A DNA stretch of 10,510 bases from CAZDIO01 sp964505555 (lineage in GTDB: Bacteria > Bdellovibrionota_C > UBA2361 > SZUA-149 > CAZDIO01), in the NCBI GenBank assembly GCA_964505555.1, contig CAZDIO010000147.1:1-10510 (forward strand). The letters are read 5' to 3'. Under the pieces are notes generated by a model that was not told the DNA's origin, made no database searches, and was given only the letters and a program-made list of their open reading frames with translations. Shown one piece after another: positions 6,908 through 10,510 of the stretch (position 1 is the first letter of the stretch; the number at the start of each line of letters is the position of its first letter). Both the position numbers and the translations under genes were made by a program.

Positions 6908-7830
6908 GCATTCACTCCTTTATCTTTGATAAATTCACTGCCCCGAATCTCTACCACCTTGGGTGCTCGGTGCTTATGGGCATTAGCAAGAAAGCGGTTG
7001 ATGACAAACTGAGCATGCTTGGGAAGTACCTGCTTAAACTCATTTAACCCAACATTGAGATCTTCATCTTTAACTCCACGTCGCAAAGCACGATGGAGTG
7101 CGGTTAGTGCAACTTCTAATTGATCGTAGGTATAGCCAAGCTCCTGTTCATCGGTTTGCCCTTCATAAAGCCCTGCCGAAGGCACCGCTTCGAGGATCGA
7201 CTTTGGAACCTGATAATAGTGTGCCAACTGATAGACTTCGGATTTAAAAAGATCTCCAATAATAAAAAGATCCGCTAAAGCATCTCCCCCTTTGGTATCG
7301 TATCCAAGTAAATCCTCAGAAGCATTTCCTGTCCCCATCACTCGCACCCGTTTTCCAGAAGTAGGAGTAACTGCGGTTAGTGGAAGCTTCTCTGCAGAAG
7401 GAGAGAATAATTGCTCTCCGAATCGATAACTAAGCTCTCCTGCAATCCCATAGAGGATCGACATTCTCACTCTTGCTCTTGCGTTTCCAAGAGTGAGGCG
7501 GTGGAGCTCCTCACCTGGTTTTCCCTTAGCACGAAGAGCAACGTTGAGTGCTTCAACTAAAATATCTGTAGGCACTCCGATATGCACAATAAGATGATGT
7601 GCTCCAAGAGAATCGGCAAGTTCAGCACTTCTTAAGTTAAACGTCTGCTCATCGACCTCGTTATGCGGCATCGAGATAAGATACACCCGATCTTTTCCAA
7701 GGGCAGCGACCGCAATCGAAGCAACGACCGCGGAGTCAATCCCCCCACTAATTCCCACAACCGCCACATCAGTAAATTCCTTTACTGCGGCTTCAAGTTG
7801 CTTTGCCACGAGATCAACGTTTGTAATCAT
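6904..7830 (-). CDS. nadE: NAD+ synthase, ammonia-type
   Basis: NadE adenylates nicotinic acid adenine dinucleotide with ATP and amidates it to NAD+, the last step of NAD synthesis in the cytoplasm. With the ATG at 7828-7830 the product has 308 residues. Visible signatures are the PP-loop SGGIDS (28-33), GNARARVRMSILY (115-127), GTGNASEDLLGYDTKGGD (166-183) and IGDLFKSEVYQLA (191-203). There is no N-terminal nitrilase/glutaminase domain, so ammonia or a separate amidotransferase should supply nitrogen. An extra stretch at about 140-163, rich in Ser/Pro/Thr, precedes the GTGN motif where typical bacterial NadE is shorter. The frame could extend upstream to a TTG at 7897-7899 (331 residues). 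I prefer the ATG because the family normally starts about 20-30 residues before the PP-loop and the TTG has no ribosome-binding site. It is the first gene of the apparent nadE-thiolase-thrS-AI-2E operon. Confidence 0.93.
   Translation of the reverse strand: MITNVDLVAKQLEAAVKEFTDVAVVGISGGIDSAVVASIAVAALGKDRVYLISMPHNEVDEQTFNLRSAELADSLGAHHLIVHIGVPTDILVEALNVALRAKGKPGEELHRLTLGNARARVRMSILYGIAGELSYRFGEQLFSPSAEKLPLTAVTPTSGKRVRVMGTGNASEDLLGYDTKGGDALADLFIIGDLFKSEVYQLAHYYQVPKSILEAVPSAGLYEGQTDEQELGYTYDQLEVALTALHRALRRGVKDEDLNVGLNEFKQVLPKHAQFVINRFLANAHKHRAPKVVEIRGSEFIKDKGVNA
6913..6920 (-). promoter_or_regulatory. Strong ribosome-binding site of the thiolase gene, inside nadE
   Basis: On the minus strand AAGGAGTG lies five bases before the ATG at 6905-6907. 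It is the clearest Shine-Dalgarno in the window and lies in the last codons of nadE, so it supports both the chosen thiolase start and an nadE-thiolase mRNA. Confidence 0.8.
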
Positions 7831-8073
7831 GATTTTGACAGGTATCCGCCCACTTAATTCCCCAGCCGCATACCTTACAATATGCCGGTTTCCCTGCAAA
7901 GGGCGTTAAAAATGGTGCTGGAAGTGGAAAGAGCGGTGGAGAAGTTCACGAAATATTGGCGTCTCGCCCACCCAAGCTGATCCTTGCCCCAATATAAAGT
8001 CAGAATGAGCTTCTCGATGTGTAGGCGAAACGCCAATATTTCGTAAGAGACGTTATCTCGAGGTGATTAAATG
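7831..8073. promoter_or_regulatory. Spacer between the OmpA-family gene and nadE, expected to hold the operon promoter
   Basis: This 243-bp gap precedes the four-gene minus-strand cluster, so the operon's promoter and the end of the upstream lipoprotein transcript should both lie here. Its main structure is the inverted repeat listed separately. I looked for a -10/-35 pair on the minus strand and found only poor matches. Part of it (7831-7899) is open in the nadE frame and would be coding if the upstream TTG start were used. Confidence 0.35.
7948..8044. repeat. 97-bp element bounded by 21-bp inverted repeats
   Basis: The arms 7948-7968 and 8024-8044 are reverse complements at 20 of 21 positions, beginning ACGAAATATTGGCG, with pairing continuing imperfectly a few bases inward. 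The 55-base centre (7969-8023) has no coding potential that I can see. It lies between the stop of the OmpA-family gene and nadE. It could be a MITE-like element, a dispersed palindromic repeat, or a long-range hairpin in the 3' end of the lipoprotein mRNA or the leader of nadE. No target-site duplication is evident and no second copy occurs in the window. Confidence 0.75.
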
Positions 8074-8949
8074 TTATCGGTACGTGCTCTCAGTTCCTGA
8101 GATAATAATCTGCACCCGTCTATTTTGGAGCCGACCAGATTCAGTTTCGTTTGAGGCAATGGGGTATTGTTCTCCAAGTCCTCGACTAACAATTTGCGCA
8201 CTCTTAATCCCGTTTTGGATCAATAAACCTCGTACCGCATCAGCTCGACGTTGAGAAAGGTCTCGATTGTAGCGCTCATCACCTACACTATCGGTATGCC
8301 CCTCAATCGTCACTAACCGTCCTGGATGCTCTGTAAGAAAATCAACTAACGGACGAAGTTTTAATATACCTCCCGGTTTAAGCTCCGCGCGATCGAACTC
8401 AAAAAGTACATCATCACTAAGCGTAAGTTCTAAACCACGTTTTGTTTCTCGCGCTTCAAGAGTGGCGACAAGGACCTGTAATTCTTTAATAAGTTCGCGA
8501 TCCTCCATCGCCATCGATCGATAATGCTCAGCTGCTAACTCACTCATCCTCGCCCGAGCGTTAGCCGCAGCGCGATCCTCTTGTAAATTACCTGCGGCAA
8601 TGAGCGCCGCATCACGGTTTACTTTAGCAAGTTCGAGTGCTGTTTTATGTCGAGCCTCCTCTCGGGCAATATCGAGCTTTCGTTCCGTAAGATACACAAG
8701 GTGCTCAACTTCATCACGATCGTGACTCTCTTTCCATTCCTGCTCCGCCTCTTCGAATGTTACCGCAGCTTCATTTACCAAAAGTGCGGCATGCCTCATC
8801 AGAGTCGGGTTTTCTTGAGCATTTGCAAGGTCAATCTCTGCTCGTTGCAGCGAAGCATTTTTCCGTGCACATCCAGAAGATAGCCCGGTGACAAACAATA
8901 TAACGAAGATCGTAACTACTAAACTTGGGGAGTGTTTTATTTTACTCAT
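8074..8949 (-). CDS. OmpA-family lipoprotein with DUF4398-like N-terminal region
   Basis: The 291-residue product has a lipoprotein signal peptide ending near SSGC (Cys27), an Ala/Glu-rich helical region (about 32-170, probably coiled coil) and a C-terminal OmpA/Pal domain (about 172-285). The OmpA domain shows VLFEFDRAELKPGG (181-194), EGHTDSVGDERYN (216-228) and LSQRRADAV (231-239). Asp220 and Arg235 are at the positions that usually bind diaminopimelate of peptidoglycan. It probably tethers the outer membrane to the cell wall. The helical region begins like the upstream DUF4398-type lipoprotein (SLQxA, then a long run of Ala/Glu heptads). I chose the ATG at 8947-8949: AGGGA lies just upstream and a signal peptide follows directly. 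An in-frame ATG at 9003 would overlap the previous gene and place polar residues before the signal. It starts 10 bases after the preceding stop, so the two are surely co-transcribed. Confidence 0.92.
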   Translation of the reverse strand: MSKIKHSPSLVVTIFVILFVTGLSSGCARKNASLQRAEIDLANAQENPTLMRHAALLVNEAAVTFEEAEQEWKESHDRDEVEHLVYLTERKLDIAREEARHKTALELAKVNRDAALIAAGNLQEDRAAANARARMSELAAEHYRSMAMEDRELIKELQVLVATLEARETKRGLELTLSDDVLFEFDRAELKPGGILKLRPLVDFLTEHPGRLVTIEGHTDSVGDERYNRDLSQRRADAVRGLLIQNGIKSAQIVSRGLGEQYPIASNETESGRLQNRRVQIIISGTESTYR

Positions 8950-8959
8950 TGAGATTTCC

Positions 8960-9316
8960 CTATCTTGCTCCTTGCAGTGTCTTAACTGTTTCTCTTGTTT
9001 CAAGGGCCGCTATTTCAGCCCGTTCTGCTTCAGCGCGAATCTGAGCATACCGCGCATCCACAGTCGCTTGCTCACTAAGTCTTCGTGCTGATTTATATCT
9101 TCCCTCTTCAAAGTCTTCCTCTGCTTCTCTCAATTTCTTTTCCGCGATGCTCAATTCAGCAGGTGCATATTGAGGTCCATCACTTTGAATCGCTTCCTGG
9201 AGAGCAAAGCGTGCTGTTTGTAAACTGTCACGAGGTGCTGTAGATTTTGCACAACCAACGGTGATTCCAAGAGTAGTAAATATAAAAACAAAGAATATCT
9301 TTTTTTCTATCCTCAT
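8960..9316 (-). CDS. Small DUF4398-type lipoprotein
   Basis: This 118-residue protein has a basic, hydrophobic signal peptide ending in TVGC (Cys22), then an almost wholly helical Ala/Glu/Arg-rich body resembling DUF4398, a domain of unknown function often found beside or fused to OmpA domains. A good GAGG ribosome-binding site precedes the ATG at 9314-9316. It is probably a periplasmic or outer-membrane lipoprotein acting with the OmpA-family protein encoded 10 bases downstream. The phrases SLQTARFALQEA (31-42) and the AEKKLREAEEDFEEG stretch (58-72) align with the start of that protein's N-terminal region, suggesting duplication. The molecular role is unknown. Confidence 0.88.
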   Translation of the reverse strand: MRIEKKIFFVFIFTTLGITVGCAKSTAPRDSLQTARFALQEAIQSDGPQYAPAELSIAEKKLREAEEDFEEGRYKSARRLSEQATVDARYAQIRAEAERAEIAALETRETVKTLQGAR

Positions 9317-9547
9317 TTGTCCTCAAGAGATTGTAACTATCTTTGAATGTGCTTTTAGATCTTGGGCGTAGAAGAGTATATGACAACTATCAGGCAGGAA
9401 TGAGGTGTGCTTTTAGGAAGGGGGAAGAAAGGTTGAACACAGAGTTTCACAGGGTTACACAGAGTTTAAATTATCTATCCTCACACTCTGTGTAACCCTG
9501 TGAAACTCTGTGTTCAATAACCACAAGCTGTAGTTTCATAAGACCTC
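9317..9547. promoter_or_regulatory. Spacer between djlA and the lipoprotein pair, expected promoter region
   Basis: This 231-bp gap follows djlA and precedes the DUF4398 gene on the same strand. It holds the 33-bp inverted repeat listed separately. Between that repeat and the gene, the minus strand carries CTAAAAGCACA twice (9406-9416 and 9348-9358), 89 and 31 bases before the ATG. A TATACT (9374-9379) and a TACAAT (9329-9334) on the minus strand are possible -10 boxes, but neither has a convincing -35. Confidence 0.35.
9433..9517. repeat. Perfect 33-bp inverted repeat, 19-base loop
   Basis: Arms 9433-9465 and 9485-9517 are exact reverse complements, built from iterated CACAGAG/CACAGGG units (for example TTGAACACAGAGTTTCAC and GGTTACACAGAGT). 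The loop is 9466-9484. A long perfect hairpin downstream of djlA could stop or stabilise its mRNA, but no T-run follows on the minus strand. The CACAGAG wording resembles short dispersed repeats I recall from environmental bacterial genomes, so a mobile or repetitive origin is more likely than a dedicated terminator. This copy number of one cannot settle it. Confidence 0.85.
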
Positions 9548-10360
9548 TTAACGGCCGTGGTTACCACTTACCCCTTCTTTCTCTTCTCGAATCTTTTTAA
9601 TGGTCTGATAAGCAGTATGAATCTCTCGGAATTTATCGTTTGCAAAGGCGATAAAATCTTCAGGGAGTGATTTCGCTGCTATTTTATCGGGGTGATAGTC
9701 CGCGGCAAGCTTTCTGTATCGTTGCTTGATGACCTCAAGAGTGTCTGTACTTTCACACCCCAGGACCTCGTAACAGGAACGCTCGCTTGTGCTTTTCTGA
9801 TTTGGAGCTTTGGGTTCTGATCGCGAATCCCCACCGAGGTTAGCATTGAGGCCAAAGATCTCTGCTGCAGAGGTAATCAGTCGTCGCTCTTTTTCATTGA
9901 GGGGACCATCAGCAAGAGCGACAGACTTTAGAATTTCAAGAAGTCCGGTAAGAACCTGAGGTTGATTTGCAAAGATATTATAAAACTGCGCTGCGTAGTA
10001 GTGAAAACTTGTTGTTGAATTTTTTGCGACATTAAAAATCTTCATCGCCTCTCGACGACGTTTCTTCTTTAGAGAGAGCACATTCTTCATAACATGATCG
10101 ACTGCGGCTATCTCCTCTTTAGAAACAACTCCATCAACTTTGACAAGTTTTGCAAGAATGGAAAATGTGCTTACCAAAAATACCGTATCTACCTCACTTC
10201 TCATTCTCGACTGCATCTTCTTTCGCATCCGAAAGCGCATCATCCAGCTTGAGAGCCCGGCATCAAGAGCATACCCAAGGATAAACCCGATCAGCGCCCC
10301 TTGGAGCTTCCCGTAACGAAAACCGATCGCCGTAAATATTAACTTAAAGAGAACAAGCAT
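9548..10360 (-). CDS. djlA: DjlA-like membrane-anchored DnaJ co-chaperone with TerB domain
   Basis: The 270-residue protein has the DjlA layout and length (E. coli DjlA has 271). A single N-terminal membrane span (about 2-35) carries glycine spacings like the GxxxG dimerisation motif (GALIGFILG, 21-29). A basic linker follows, then a TerB-like helical domain (about 55-172, with KVDGVVSKEE and LADGPLNEKERR), then a C-terminal J domain (about 195-262) with the essential HPD at 223-225. In E. coli this type III co-chaperone faces the cytoplasm, stimulates DnaK ATPase and influences envelope stress and capsule synthesis; that role is assumed by family. The ATG at 10358-10360 has only a weak ribosome-binding site. 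It is the first visible gene of its transcript, and the DUF4398/OmpA genes lie downstream on the same strand beyond a hairpin. Confidence 0.92.
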   Translation of the reverse strand: MLVLFKLIFTAIGFRYGKLQGALIGFILGYALDAGLSSWMMRFRMRKKMQSRMRSEVDTVFLVSTFSILAKLVKVDGVVSKEEIAAVDHVMKNVLSLKKKRRREAMKIFNVAKNSTTSFHYYAAQFYNIFANQPQVLTGLLEILKSVALADGPLNEKERRLITSAAEIFGLNANLGGDSRSEPKAPNQKSTSERSCYEVLGCESTDTLEVIKQRYRKLAADYHPDKIAAKSLPEDFIAFANDKFREIHTAYQTIKKIREEKEGVSGNHGR

Positions 10361-10470
10361 AGAGTCATAAAAGTTGTGTTTATTTCAGATGTTATGACAA
10401 AAATCGCATAGTTTGTGCTTTCAGAACAACCCGTAGTCCTTTCGAGTTAATACCTTCTTTTTATTAGACC
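10361..10470. promoter_or_regulatory. Region upstream of djlA
   Basis: These 110 bases precede djlA on the minus strand and should carry its promoter. I see no convincing sigma70 pair. CTGAAAGCACA (10414-10424) differs at one base from the motif found twice before the DUF4398 gene. No ORF or RNA gene is visible. Confidence 0.3.
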
Positions 10471-10510
10471 CCTCCTGTCGTGGGGGGGCGGGGGGCCCCC
10501 CCCGCCCCCC
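10471..10510. other. Repeat fragment followed by G/C-only foldback, likely contig-end artefact
   Basis: CTCCTGTCGT (10472-10481) is the reverse complement of bases 20-29, the repeat at the left edge. From 10482 to 10510 only G and C occur: a G-run with one C, then a C-run with one G, nearly self-complementary about 10495/10496. This is not like the rest of the window and looks like a sequencing or assembly artefact at a contig end entering a repeat. Confidence 0.7.

Noticed and set aside
7831..7899. Using the upstream TTG as the nadE start, adding 23 residues
   Set aside because: No ribosome-binding site precedes it, the extra residues do not look like NadE, and the ATG at 7830 gives the usual distance to the PP-loop. 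It is kept as a possible alternative.
1..10510. CRISPR arrays, tRNA or rRNA genes, transposases, phage genes and toxin-antitoxin pairs
   Set aside because: I scanned both strands and found no regular spaced repeats, no tRNA-like arms, and no protein with the signatures of these classes.

Overview
The window is a 10.5 kb piece of what looks like a Gram-negative bacterial draft genome of moderate GC content. Two lipoproteins with outer-membrane or peptidoglycan-binding character, a DjlA-type membrane co-chaperone and a Tat-type lipoprotein signal support a diderm envelope. The ThrRS lacks the TGS domain, and the dispersed-repeat style is typical of environmental or candidate-phylum genomes. I cannot name the phylum from sequence alone.

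Layout, left to right. Positions 1-30 are part of a short dispersed-type repeat. A Rieske-like Tat lipoprotein gene (70-690, minus) follows; both of its cluster histidines are replaced. A 148-bp divergent spacer separates it from a large ABC-2-like permease gene (839-2560, plus), which has no ATPase gene beside it. That gene converges with a compact minus-strand cluster reading nadE -> acetoacetyl-CoA thiolase -> thrS -> AI-2E-family membrane protein (7830 down to 2572). Its junctions are a 4-nt ATGA overlap, a 15-nt gap and a 46-nt gap, so it is probably one operon joining NAD synthesis, acetyl-CoA metabolism and translation. Upstream of nadE, 243 bp hold a 21-bp near-perfect inverted repeat with a 55-nt centre. 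Next come two minus-strand envelope genes: a short DUF4398-type lipoprotein, then a longer lipoprotein whose DUF4398-like N-terminus is fused to an OmpA peptidoglycan-binding domain. They look like diverged tandem paralogues. A 231-bp spacer with a perfect 33-bp inverted repeat separates them from djlA (9548-10360, minus). The right edge runs into a pure G/C foldback that looks like an assembly artefact.

Most genes are recognisable housekeeping or envelope genes, and I see no defence system, CRISPR array, phage, transposase, rRNA or tRNA. I found no convincing new multi-gene system. The points most worth a second look are the Rieske-fold protein with lost histidine ligands, the two long inverted repeats, a possible shared upstream motif (CTRAAAGCACA) before the two envelope transcripts, and the two window ends stopping at inverted copies of the same repeat. 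No gene-free stretch exceeds 300 bases; all spacers longer than 100 bases are described below.
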